Source of the DNA: Flavihumibacter fluminis
GTDB taxonomy: Bacteria > Bacteroidota > Bacteroidia > Chitinophagales > Chitinophagaceae
DNA: 64,000 nucleotides
Direction: 5' to 3'
Assembly: GCF_021491375.1 (NCBI RefSeq)
Contig: NZ_JAKEVY010000005.1
Coordinates: 62,001 to 126,000, forward strand
Numbering within the stretch: position 1 is the first letter of the stretch; each line of letters opens with the position of its first letter. Below the pieces are notes generated by a model. It was not told the origin of the DNA. It was given only the letters and a program-made list of their open reading frames with translations, and made no database searches. A program made the position numbers and the translations under genes. Below, piece after piece: positions 25,866 to 34,342 of the stretch.

Positions 25866-26885
25866 TTAACGGGGCTTGTATTTTGATGCATCCAAAATTT
25901 CCCTTGGTGATAGTTGCATAAGCTTTCGGGGCTGAATGGATTTGTCCTGCTGGTCAGCGTACGCTTTGACAATGCGCATGCCAATCCATTGCCCGATGTT
26001 TCCAGGGGCAGCGGGTGGTAATCCCTGTGTACCCGGACCTTCGCCTATATATAATTTCTGGATAGAAGGATCGGTGGTATAGAGAAATTCACTTTGTAAA
26101 AACATATTCCAGATCAGGCCCTCATTTTTTTCGCAGAACTCCAGCTGGGATTTTGTAAAACCGGTAACCAGACTGTCTGCTGCATCCGGAAGCACCTGTT
26201 TGGTTAACCACCAGTACTTGCCCTGCTCAATCATCTTTTCGAGTAATGGAAAACCGGTTGAACGATCCGGATATAGATCCAGCAGCACTGCTTTCATCAC
26301 ATTCACGGGAATGTATTCTTTTTCAAACCGCCTCGAAATATAGGAGGGGAATAATTCCTGTCCCTGTTGTGATGTATAAAAAGGGAAATCCTTTCCTGCA
26401 TACAATTGCAGGCCAATGGCGATGGCACTGTCGGTCAGCGCAACACCTGGTGCATCAAAGGGACCAAGGTAGGCAATCAGCCGGGGCATTTTATAGTCAG
26501 GAAAATAATAGGTCAGGTAGCGAAACCCACTGTTCAATTCTTTTTCCGTGTTTCCAAGATCTTTCAGGTCCTTTTTTATGATCTCCGCAACCGGGTAATA
26601 GGTGGTAAAGAATTGCCGGTTGATAATGGGTAACACCTGGTTGGAATCTGAAACCGGTCCGGCTCCCAGGATATTGGCCGTAAAATCATTTATAAAATAA
26701 GGATATTTTGAAACCAGGGTTTTCATCCCTTCCTGCAGCCGGTTGGAATCCAGTGCAAAATAATCCAGGTCGAATCGCTCGATGGTTGTGTTTACCTTGA
26801 TACTACTGATATCAGGTCGATTCTCATTATTGGAACAGGCTGCCAGGAAGATCATTCCTGCCAGGAACAGTTTGCTGAATTTCAT
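25866..26885 (-). CDS. gldB: Gliding motility lipoprotein GldB family
   Basis: The 339-residue lipoprotein (lipobox LAAC, C17) matches GldB: TTIERFDLDYFALDSN near the start, LKYPYF-like segment (SKYPYFINDFTANIL), FPDYKMPRLIAYLGPFD, and a C-terminal IGQWIGMRIVKAY. GldB is required for gliding and stabilises the type IX secretion machinery in Flavobacterium, but it occurs in non-gliding relatives too. The start at 26885 gives a clean lipoprotein signal; an upstream in-frame start adds unrelated residues. It is divergent from nadE; gldC, often adjacent in other genomes, is not present here. Confidence 0.88.
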   Translation of the reverse strand: MKFSKLFLAGMIFLAACSNNENRPDISSIKVNTTIERFDLDYFALDSNRLQEGMKTLVSKYPYFINDFTANILGAGPVSDSNQVLPIINRQFFTTYYPVAEIIKKDLKDLGNTEKELNSGFRYLTYYFPDYKMPRLIAYLGPFDAPGVALTDSAIAIGLQLYAGKDFPFYTSQQGQELFPSYISRRFEKEYIPVNVMKAVLLDLYPDRSTGFPLLEKMIEQGKYWWLTKQVLPDAADSLVTGFTKSQLEFCEKNEGLIWNMFLQSEFLYTTDPSIQKLYIGEGPGTQGLPPAAPGNIGQWIGMRIVKAYADQQDKSIQPRKLMQLSPREILDASKYKPR

Positions 26886-26966
26886 GGGCAAAAAACGTTT
26901 GCGTATGGGTTTTGTTGTATGACGTACATTCGTACGATATACCAAGTGGCAAAAATATTGAATCCG

Positions 26967-28676
26967 ATGAAGATAGCACTGGCACAGCAAAACTACCATA
27001 TTGGCAATTTTAGCTCGAATACCAACAAGATCCTGGATGCCATCGGTGAAGCCCGCAAACAGGGGGCAGATCTGGTTGTGTTTTCAGAATTATGTGTATG
27101 TGGTTATCCACCCCGTGATTTTCTTGAGTTTGATGATTTTATCAACCAGTGTTATGCTGCGGTGGAAACCATCGCAAAAGTGAGTGTTGATATTGGAGTG
27201 ATTATTGGGAGCCCGGCACGTAATCCGGCCAAAGAAGGAAAAGATCTATTTAATGCAGCCTGGTTATTGTATCAGGGAAAAGTGCAGGGAGTAGCGTATA
27301 AAACCTGTTTGCCAACCTATGACGTATTTGATGAATACCGCTATTTTGAACCGGCCTTTGAATGGAATGTGCTTGAGTTTAAAGGAAAAAAAATTGCACT
27401 GACCATTTGTGAAGATATGTGGGCGCTCAGTGAGAATCCGCTCTACCGCGTTTGTCCGATGGATCAGTTGATCGGGCAGCAACCTGATCTGATGATCAAT
27501 ATATCAGCATCGCCTTTTGATTACGATCATGATGAAGATCGTAAGGAAGTGGTGAAAGCGAATATCCGCAGGTATCAATTACCTATGTTTTATGTGAACT
27601 GTGTGGGTTCACAAACCGAGATCGTTTTTGATGGTGGAAGCCTTGTGTATGCAGCCTCCGGTGAACTGGTGAAAGAAGGGAAATACTTTGAGGAGGACCT
27701 GTTGGTAGTGGATCTGGAAGAAATGAATAACCTGCAGCAAGCTCCTGATGAAGTAATTCGTTTGCTGGATAAGGATATGCGGGTTTCAAAAATTGAGGAT
27801 CCGGAAAAAATCATCGACTACCTCACTGCTGAAAATAATATCCGTCAGATACATGATGCCCTGATTCTGGGCATTCGCGATTACTTCAGCAAGATGGGAT
27901 TTAAAAAATCGATTCTTGGAAGCAGTGGTGGTATTGACAGTGCAGTAACCCTGGCACTTGCCTGCGAGGCACTGGGTAAGGAGAATGTGCGGGCTATCCT
28001 GATGCCCTCCCAATTCTCAACTGATCATTCTGTGAATGATGCGGTTACATTGAGTCAGAATTTGGGAAATCCCTATGATATCATTCCAATCAAGCCGGTC
28101 TTTGATGCTTTTCTGGAATCGCTTGCGCCTGTGTTTGGCGACTTACCCTTTAGTGTAGCCGAAGAAAATATTCAAAGCAGAACCAGAGGAAACCTGGTCA
28201 TGGCCATCTCCAATAAGTTCGGCTATATATTGCTGAATACTTCCAATAAGAGTGAACTGGCAACCGGTTATGGAACACTGTACGGAGATATGGCTGGCGG
28301 ACTCAGTGTATTGGGAGATGTTTATAAGATGCAGGTGTTTGCGTTGGCAAGATTTATTAATCGGGAGAAGGAAATCATACCGAATAATATCCTGGTGAAG
28401 CCACCTTCTGCAGAGTTGCGCCCGGGACAAAAAGATAGCGACAGCTTGCCTGAATATGAAGTGCTGGATAAAGTTTTGTACCAGTATATTGAGCGCAGAA
28501 AAAGTCCGGATGATATTATTCGCATGGGCATTGACGATAGTCTGGTGCAGCGTGTATTAAAACTGGTGAATACCAATGAATACAAACGCAATCAGTTTTG
28601 TCCGATTATCCGGGTAAGTGCGAAAGCATTTGGAGTAGGCAGAAGAATGCCGATAGTGGGAAAATACCTGAGTTAA
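26967..28676 (+). CDS. nadE: Glutamine-hydrolysing NAD+ synthase
   Basis: The 569-residue two-domain enzyme makes NAD+ from deamido-NAD using glutamine. The N-terminal nitrilase-type glutaminase (residues 1-270) shows VVFSELCVCGYPPRDF (catalytic Glu), YKTCLPTYDVFDEYRYF (catalytic Lys) and ALTICEDMWA (catalytic Cys). The C-terminal synthetase domain has the PP-loop SSGGIDSAVT near 320 and the segment LNTSNKSELATGYGTLYGD. ATG at 26967 starts the family-like MKIALAQQN. In Flavobacterium relatives nadE also neighbours gldB, as here in divergent orientation. Confidence 0.96.
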   Translation: MKIALAQQNYHIGNFSSNTNKILDAIGEARKQGADLVVFSELCVCGYPPRDFLEFDDFINQCYAAVETIAKVSVDIGVIIGSPARNPAKEGKDLFNAAWLLYQGKVQGVAYKTCLPTYDVFDEYRYFEPAFEWNVLEFKGKKIALTICEDMWALSENPLYRVCPMDQLIGQQPDLMINISASPFDYDHDEDRKEVVKANIRRYQLPMFYVNCVGSQTEIVFDGGSLVYAASGELVKEGKYFEEDLLVVDLEEMNNLQQAPDEVIRLLDKDMRVSKIEDPEKIIDYLTAENNIRQIHDALILGIRDYFSKMGFKKSILGSSGGIDSAVTLALACEALGKENVRAILMPSQFSTDHSVNDAVTLSQNLGNPYDIIPIKPVFDAFLESLAPVFGDLPFSVAEENIQSRTRGNLVMAISNKFGYILLNTSNKSELATGYGTLYGDMAGGLSVLGDVYKMQVFALARFINREKEIIPNNILVKPPSAELRPGQKDSDSLPEYEVLDKVLYQYIERRKSPDDIIRMGIDDSLVQRVLKLVNTNEYKRNQFCPIIRVSAKAFGVGRRMPIVGKYLS

Positions 28677-28692
28677 AAGGCTGTAAAAATAT

Positions 28693-28724
28693 AGCCCCCG
28701 TATGGAAATACAGGGGCTTGTTTA
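28693..28724. terminator. Terminator between nadE and the convergent lipoprotein gene
   Basis: AGCCCC-C-GTAT pairs with ATAC-A-GGGGCT around a four-base loop, followed by TTGTTT on the plus strand and ATTTTT on the minus strand. It can serve both convergent genes. Confidence 0.8.
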
Positions 28725-28764
28725 TGAAATCAGCAGATAAAAAAATATGGAACAGTAGTTCTTA

Positions 28765-29241
28765 TTAATGTATGAGTTTGAAAATGATTCTTACCTGGGT
28801 ACCGGTATCCGGATCTGTAATATCCAGATAGGCTTCCATAGTGGTTTCATTCAATGTGATGATCGTGGCATCACCTGAGAAAAAGGAACCTGGAATGGCG
28901 ATATTCAGAATGGTTTCATTATTCTTCAACGACCAGGTAAAATTTTCTGAATCAGGATCTGCGGGATCACACTTGGTAGCGCCTTCCCTGGAGATGCCGG
29001 TACCATCTGTTTTGAATTCCAGTGTATTGTCTTTTTCACAGTTTTCCAGGGGATAAGGTAAATCCACCGTATTATTCTTATCAAGATCCGCGCCTACAGA
29101 AGCAATCTTCCATAAACTGGCAGTAAGAAGAGCTGATTTTGATTTTGGTCCGTCGTCATCATTGCTCTTCTGACAGGAGAAGAGTGTGACGAGCAGAACA
29201 GAGCCTAATAAAAGCATGTTGTGGAACCTGCTTTTTATCAT
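28765..29241 (-). CDS. Lipocalin-like lipoprotein, unknown role
   Basis: From the ATG at 29241 the product is 158 residues with a lipoprotein signal (LLLGSVLLVTLFSC). An acidic spacer (KSNDDDG) precedes a domain resembling the small lipocalin-like domains common in Bacteroidota lipoproteins: LLTASLWKIASVGAD, then strands DNTLEFKTDGTG and ENFTWSLKNNETILNI. Such proteins are secreted or surface anchored; their ligands are unknown. An in-frame start 129 bases upstream adds a sequence with no signal character and was rejected. Confidence 0.75.
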   Translation of the reverse strand: MIKSRFHNMLLLGSVLLVTLFSCQKSNDDDGPKSKSALLTASLWKIASVGADLDKNNTVDLPYPLENCEKDNTLEFKTDGTGISREGATKCDPADPDSENFTWSLKNNETILNIAIPGSFFSGDATIITLNETTMEAYLDITDPDTGTQVRIIFKLIH

Positions 29242-29385
29242 AAGGTTGGATTTTGCTATTAATAACTTTTTTTTAGGCCTTTTATTGCTTTCGCAAAAAA
29301 ATATTCTCCCTACTGCTTGATTTTCAGATATTGGCGTAGGAATTGCTAAACTTGAGGTTGTATTTTGCATACTTAAATTTACTAT

Positions 29386-30387
29386 ATGTTGCCAACATCG
29401 GATGACATCAGGCAGTTAAATGATAGAATCAGCCATCAGGCAGCCTTTATCGACCGGTTAAGGGATGAGGTGAGGCAGGTGATCGTAGGACAGCAGTATA
29501 TGCTGGACAGGTTATTGATCGGGCTCCTGAGTAATGGACATGTATTACTGGAAGGGGTGCCCGGGCTCGCAAAAACCCTGACCATCAAATCGCTGGCGCA
29601 GGCGGTGCATGCAAAGTTTAGCCGGATCCAGTTTACCCCGGATCTGTTGCCTGCGGATGTTATCGGTACGATGATTTACCACCAGCAGAAAAATGAATTT
29701 GTAGTTCGGAAGGGACCCATCTTTGCCAACTTCGTGCTGGCAGATGAGATCAACCGGGCCCCGGCCAAAGTGCAGAGTGCGCTGCTGGAAGCCATGCAGG
29801 AAAGACAGGTAACCATTGGTGATCAAACCTATAAACTGGATGAACCCTTCCTGGTACTGGCTACTCAAAACCCGCTGGAACAGGAGGGAACCTATCCCTT
29901 ACCCGAAGCACAGGTCGACCGTTTCATAATGAAAGTGGTGGTGGGCTATCCGAGTCGCCAGGAGGAACAACTCATCATCCGCCAGCAGGTGCAGGGAGTA
30001 AGACCACCCGTTATACAACAGGTAGTTAGTATGAGTGAACTGGTGGAAGCAAGGGATCTGACGCGCCAGATCTATATGGATGAAAAAATTGAACAATATA
30101 TAATCGATATCGTATTTGCAACCCGACGCCCAGCCGAGTATGGCCTGGCAAAACTGGAGCCGCTGATCTCCTATGGTGGTTCTCCCCGTGCGAGCATCAA
30201 CCTGGCTCTTGCGGCAAAAGCGCATGCCTATCTGTCTAAACGGGCATTCGTGATTCCGGAAGATGTGAAGGCGATTGCCAAAGATGTGCTCAGGCATAGG
30301 GTGGGACTCACGTATGAAGCTGAAGCAGAGAATGTAAATGTGGAGCAGGTGATAGAGGATATATTGGGAGCGGTGCAGGTGCCGTAA
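29386..30387 (+). CDS. MoxR-family AAA+ ATPase
   Basis: The 333-residue ATPase of the MoxR/RavA class acts as a chaperone with VWA-domain partners. Walker A is GVPGLAKT from G57, Walker B is VLADEINRAP near 118, sensor 1 is LATQNPLEQEGTYPLPEAQ and sensor 2 lies in GGSPRASINL. It heads the operon MoxR - DUF58 - BatD-like - BatA, an arrangement typical of Bacteroidota aerotolerance clusters. Its stop codon runs into a 15-bp purine repeat. Confidence 0.95.
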   Translation: MLPTSDDIRQLNDRISHQAAFIDRLRDEVRQVIVGQQYMLDRLLIGLLSNGHVLLEGVPGLAKTLTIKSLAQAVHAKFSRIQFTPDLLPADVIGTMIYHQQKNEFVVRKGPIFANFVLADEINRAPAKVQSALLEAMQERQVTIGDQTYKLDEPFLVLATQNPLEQEGTYPLPEAQVDRFIMKVVVGYPSRQEEQLIIRQQVQGVRPPVIQQVVSMSELVEARDLTRQIYMDEKIEQYIIDIVFATRRPAEYGLAKLEPLISYGGSPRASINLALAAKAHAYLSKRAFVIPEDVKAIAKDVLRHRVGLTYEAEAENVNVEQVIEDILGAVQVP

Positions 30388-30436
30388 GGAGGGAGGAATG
30401 GAAGAAGGAGGAATGGAAGAAGGAAACAAAGGAGGC
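30388..30436 (+). repeat. Purine-rich tandem repeat between the MoxR and DUF58 genes
   Basis: Two near-identical 15-base units (GGAGGAATGGAAGAA, 30391-30406 and 30407-30421) and a partial third follow the TAA directly. The sense strand is almost pure A/G, like the repeats after other stop codons here. Confidence 0.7.
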
Positions 30437-30439
30437 TAA

Positions 30440-31309
30440 ATGCTAACAACATCCGACATACTGAAAAAAGTAAAAGAGCTTGAAATTAAAAGCAAGCGCT
30501 TGACCCGGCATTTGTTTACCGGGGAATATCATTCTGCCTTTAAGGGCAGAGGTATGTCGTTTAAGGAAGTACGTGAGTACCATGCAGGTGATGATATCCG
30601 GTTTATTGATTGGAACGTGTCTGCACGTTTTAATGCCACCTTCAGCAAACTATTTGAAGAGGAGCGCGAACTCACTGTGATTTTACTGGTAGATGTTAGT
30701 GCCAGCTCCTTATTTGGTACCGTGCATGCCCGCAAAAAAGACCTGGTTACTGAAATCGGGGCTGTATTGTCTTTTTCCGCAATCAGCAACAATGATAAAG
30801 TTGGAGCGATTCTCTTTAGTGAAGGTATTGAGCTCTATGTTCCTCCCAAAAAAGGGCGCGACCATGGTTTGTTTATTGTACGTGAACTACTTACTCTTGA
30901 AGGGAAAAAGAAAGGAACCAATCTCACACAGGCATTGAAGTTTCTAAACAATACCACTCGTCAGAAATGCATCGTATTTCTGTTGAGTGATTTCCTTGAT
31001 CCTGATTTTGCAGATGCTTTGCGGGTTGCAGGAAAAAAATACGATGTGGTAGGCATCAAAGTATATGATCCCATGGATATGAACCTGCCGGATGTTGGAT
31101 TACTGGATGTGGAAGATGCAGAATCGGGCGCTATTACCACCATTGATACCTCCGATTTCCTGGTGCGCAAATCACATCATGATGCTTTCTTCCAGCACAC
31201 GGAATGGACCAAACAGGTATTCAACAAAGCAGGGTGTGATTTACTGCATATCTCTACCAAAGAAGATTACGTTAAAGTGTTACAGAAATTCTTTATTGGA
31301 CGCGCCTGA
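30440..31309 (+). CDS. DUF58 domain protein
   Basis: The 289-residue cytoplasmic protein has the DUF58 signature: GEYHSAFKGRGMSFKEVREY near residue 28 and DIRFIDWNVSARF near 52, followed by a degenerate von Willebrand A fold (VILLVDVSASS with a D-x-S-x-S-like site). DUF58 proteins are co-encoded with MoxR ATPases and are thought to be handled by them. It ends five bases before the BatD-like gene. Confidence 0.92.
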   Translation: MLTTSDILKKVKELEIKSKRLTRHLFTGEYHSAFKGRGMSFKEVREYHAGDDIRFIDWNVSARFNATFSKLFEEERELTVILLVDVSASSLFGTVHARKKDLVTEIGAVLSFSAISNNDKVGAILFSEGIELYVPPKKGRDHGLFIVRELLTLEGKKKGTNLTQALKFLNNTTRQKCIVFLLSDFLDPDFADALRVAGKKYDVVGIKVYDPMDMNLPDVGLLDVEDAESGAITTIDTSDFLVRKSHHDAFFQHTEWTKQVFNKAGCDLLHISTKEDYVKVLQKFFIGRA

Positions 31310-31313
31310 TACC

Positions 31314-32222
31314 ATGCTGAAAAAAATCACGATTATATGGTTGTTAGTAACAGTTGCCGGATTGTTTTCTGTGCAGGCCCAGGATGTTCGCGTGCAGGCA
31401 TCTGTTGACCGAAATAAAATATTAATTGGCGAACCCATTCAGCTTCGCCTGGATGTCGAAATTCCGCAGGGTACTCCCATGGGCTGGTTTAACCTCGACA
31501 CCATTCCTCATTTCACTTTTATTACCAGGAATAAAATTGATACGCAGAATAATGTACGTACCATACTCTTCAAACAAATACTTTCGATCACTTCTTTTGA
31601 TTCAGGTCAGTGGGTGATTCCGCAACTCGGACTAACGGTTGGCAATAACCGATACCTGACAGATTCAATATCCATTATGGTTGATTATAGTCCGGCTGAT
31701 CCCAACCAACCCTACCACGATCTGAAAGATATTGTTGAAGTGCCTGAAACGGATTCACTGTATATTAACTATATCCTGGTTGCGGCAACCCTGATTGCTA
31801 TTGCATTACTGGTTTGGCTCCTGAGCAGAAAAAAGAAAGCAGCAGCAACTCCCGCACCTGCAGCTCCCCGGCTTTCCGCACTGGAACAGGCGATGAAGGA
31901 ACTGGAAGAACTGAAAGCGGCCAGCTCTTCAGCCAATGTAAAAACTTATTTTACCCGGCTGAATGATATCCTGCGTACCTATTTTAAAAATCGCAATCTG
32001 GTTACTGCTCCGAATGCCGGAAATGAAAGTTTTGTTCAGAAAGTGCAATCGGATCTTTCAAGGGATCAGGTATTGCAACTTGCCCAAACGCTGCGTTTAA
32101 CCGATGCTGTTAAGTTTGCAAAATACAATCCATCTGCTGCTGAGCAGGAGGAGGCATATGATGTAATCCGCAAAACCTTGCCGATCATTGATGAAATTCA
32201 TTATAAAAATCCGGGATCTTGA
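31314..32222 (+). CDS. BatD-like exported membrane protein
   Basis: The 302-residue protein has a signal peptide (ITIIWLLVTVAGLFSVQAQ), a periplasmic beta-rich domain (VRVQASVDRNKILIGEPIQL, resembling the repeated unit of BatD), one transmembrane helix near 147-165 (YILVAATLIAIALLVWLLS) and a cytoplasmic alpha-helical part of about 130 residues. Proteins of this layout accompany MoxR and BatA. The ATG at 31314 was chosen over an upstream frame that lies inside the DUF58 gene. Its TGA overlaps the BatA start. Confidence 0.8.
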   Translation: MLKKITIIWLLVTVAGLFSVQAQDVRVQASVDRNKILIGEPIQLRLDVEIPQGTPMGWFNLDTIPHFTFITRNKIDTQNNVRTILFKQILSITSFDSGQWVIPQLGLTVGNNRYLTDSISIMVDYSPADPNQPYHDLKDIVEVPETDSLYINYILVAATLIAIALLVWLLSRKKKAAATPAPAAPRLSALEQAMKELEELKAASSSANVKTYFTRLNDILRTYFKNRNLVTAPNAGNESFVQKVQSDLSRDQVLQLAQTLRLTDAVKFAKYNPSAAEQEEAYDVIRKTLPIIDEIHYKNPGS

Positions 32223-33226
32223 TAGCCGATTATTTCCATAGCATTGATTTTGCCTGGCCCTGGCTGCTTTGGTTACTCCTGCTGATACCGGCATTGGCCT
32301 GGTGGTATTGGAAAACTGGCCGTCGTAAAAAAGGCACCATGCTGGTCTCCACTACCGGATGGAACCACCGTACCAGGTCTCTGAAAGTTCGTTTCCAGCA
32401 CCTGCCTTTTATTTTGCGGCTTCTTTCCCTTGCCTGCATCATCCTCGCAATCGCAAGACCTCAATCGCATTTTGATGAAGAGCGTGTGAAAGGCGAAGGA
32501 GTTGATATCATTCTCACATTGGATGTCAGTGGCTCCATGCTGGCACAGGATTTCAGTCCCAACCGACTGGAAGCTGCAAAGGCAGTAGCAATTGATTTTG
32601 TTGATAGTCGTAAAACAGATAGAGTAGGAGTGGTGATTTTTTCCGGCGAGAGTTTTACCATGGTACCACTCACCACTGATAAGAATGTTTTGAAGGCCCA
32701 GATTGATGGCATTCAAAGCGGACTGCTGGAAGATGGTACTGCCATCGGATCAGGCCTTGCTACCAGTGCCGACCGGCTGCGACTGAGTACCTCCAAGTCA
32801 AAAGTCGTAATCCTCCTGACGGACGGGGAGAACAATGGTGGACAAATCCCACCGGTTACTGCCAAGGAAATAGCAAAAAACCTGGGAATTAAAGTGTACA
32901 CCATTGGTGTTGGATCAGAGGGTTACGCACCAATTCCTGTTCAGGATGGAGCTGGCAGGGTGGTGATGCAAAGAGAAAAGGTAAATATTGATGAAAAACT
33001 TCTCACCCAGATTGCCAACGAAACAGGCGGGAAATACTTCCGGGTATCTGATAATGAGGGACTCAAAGATGTGTATAAAGAAATTGATGAACTGGAGAAG
33101 TCAACCATTGAGGTAAGCTCACTTCGGCAGTATACGGATCGCTTTCTTCCTCTTGCCATTGCTGCCCTTCTTTTCCTGGCACTGGAGTGGATCCTTCGTC
33201 TTACTATTTTCCGCAAACTACCCTAA
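32219..33226 (+). CDS. batA: BatA-type von Willebrand factor A membrane protein
   Basis: The 335-residue protein has two N-terminal hydrophobic helices (residues 10-30 and 62-80), a VWA domain with an intact metal site (DVSGS from D102, threonine near 175, LTDGEN near 200), and a C-terminal helix near 310-328. It is the BatA component of aerotolerance operons. The start is TTG at 32219, overlapping the previous stop codon by four bases. BatB, BatC and BatE, which follow in many relatives, are absent; the next gene is rsgA. Confidence 0.92.
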   Translation: MIADYFHSIDFAWPWLLWLLLLIPALAWWYWKTGRRKKGTMLVSTTGWNHRTRSLKVRFQHLPFILRLLSLACIILAIARPQSHFDEERVKGEGVDIILTLDVSGSMLAQDFSPNRLEAAKAVAIDFVDSRKTDRVGVVIFSGESFTMVPLTTDKNVLKAQIDGIQSGLLEDGTAIGSGLATSADRLRLSTSKSKVVILLTDGENNGGQIPPVTAKEIAKNLGIKVYTIGVGSEGYAPIPVQDGAGRVVMQREKVNIDEKLLTQIANETGGKYFRVSDNEGLKDVYKEIDELEKSTIEVSSLRQYTDRFLPLAIAALLFLALEWILRLTIFRKLP

Positions 33227-33262
33227 GCCAAAACCTGTACTTTCGCAGTAAGAGCAGCATGT

Positions 33263-34189
33263 ATGAAGGCAAGGGTGTATAAATCTACCGGTAGTTGGTA
33301 CCAGTTGAAAAATGAAGCCGGACAAACGTTTAATGGCCGGGCAAAGGGAGTTTTCAAGATAGAAGGAATAACTTCCACAAATCCTATTGCTGTGGGCGAC
33401 TGGGTAGAAGTTGAAATGGAAAATGAACTGGAAAAATCTGTAACAATTACGGCTATACATGACCGTGAAAATTATATTGCCCGTACTTCTCCGCATAAAA
33501 AAGTACAGCATCATATTGTAGCATCCAACCTGGACCAGGCACTTATCTTTGCCACGCTAAAAGAACCACGCACTTCCCAGGGATTTATCGATCGCTTTTT
33601 ATGTACGGCGGAAGCTTACCATATTCCAGCCATTATCGTTTTCAATAAGGCAGATATTTATCGCGATAAGGAGCTTGACAAATATGCCGAGCTGGAAGAA
33701 ATGTATCTGGCTATCGGTTATAAAGTTTTTTTGACCAGTGTGAAAGAAAGGCAGGGACTGGATGAATTGAAACTGCTTCTTAAAAATAAAACGACCCTGA
33801 TCAGTGGTCATTCCGGTGTGGGTAAATCCACTTTCATAAATGCGTTGTTTCCTGAAATGGCCTTGCGTACACAGGAAGTGAGTGGCTGGAGTGGAAAGGG
33901 CATGCACACAACAACCTTTGCGGAAATGTTTGATTTGCCGGGTGGCGGACAGATCATCGATACACCCGGAATAAGGGAGCTTGGTCTGGTAGGTATCAGC
34001 CGGCAGGAATTATCTCATTATTTTCCTGAGATGCGGGAACTGCTCAACAATTGTCAGTTCAATAATTGCCTGCATATGAATGAACCGGGCTGCGCCGTGA
34101 AAGAAGCTGTGCAGGATGGCCGCATTCATTTGGATCGGTATGTTAGTTATTGTACGATCCTGGACTCTATTGAAGAGAAGAACTATTAG
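33263..34189 (+). CDS. rsgA: Ribosome small-subunit biogenesis GTPase RsgA
   Basis: RsgA is a circularly permuted GTPase that tests 30S maturation. The 308 residues contain an N-terminal OB-fold (VGDWVEVEMENE near 50), G4 in VFNKADIY near 130, G1 at GHSGVGKST from G182, and G3 in DTPGIREL. The order G4-G1-G3 is the permuted hallmark. A C-terminal zinc site is formed by NNCQFNNCLHMNEPGC. The promoter-like TACTTTCG lies about 15 bases upstream. The TAG stop enters a heptamer repeat that pairs with the convergent gene's end. Confidence 0.95.
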   Translation: MKARVYKSTGSWYQLKNEAGQTFNGRAKGVFKIEGITSTNPIAVGDWVEVEMENELEKSVTITAIHDRENYIARTSPHKKVQHHIVASNLDQALIFATLKEPRTSQGFIDRFLCTAEAYHIPAIIVFNKADIYRDKELDKYAELEEMYLAIGYKVFLTSVKERQGLDELKLLLKNKTTLISGHSGVGKSTFINALFPEMALRTQEVSGWSGKGMHTTTFAEMFDLPGGGQIIDTPGIRELGLVGISRQELSHYFPEMRELLNNCQFNNCLHMNEPGCAVKEAVQDGRIHLDRYVSYCTILDSIEEKNY

Positions 34190-34342
34190 GATGTGAGATG
34201 TGAGACGTGAGATGTGAAATGGAGGAAAGGATAAAGGAGAAAAGGGAGAAGGAAACCTGGTTGCTTCCATCTCCCTTTTCTTCTTTTCTCCTTTTCTCCG
34301 TCTTCCATTCCTCCTCTTCCCTTCTCACGTCTCACTTCTTTC
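34190..34342. repeat. Inverted purine/pyrimidine repeat between rsgA and the PQQ-type dehydrogenase
   Basis: The left arm is a 7-bp array (GATGTGA units) plus a GGAGAAAAGGG tract. The right arm is its approximate complement, ending TCTCACGTCTCAC. The arms could fold into one large hairpin. The left arm follows the rsgA TAG; the right arm supplies the TGA stop of the gene on the other strand. Confidence 0.75.

Noticed and set aside
34190-34342. REP or BIME-type element of Enterobacteria
   Set aside because: The repeats are purine-rich heptamers without the GC-rich imperfect palindrome of REP elements.
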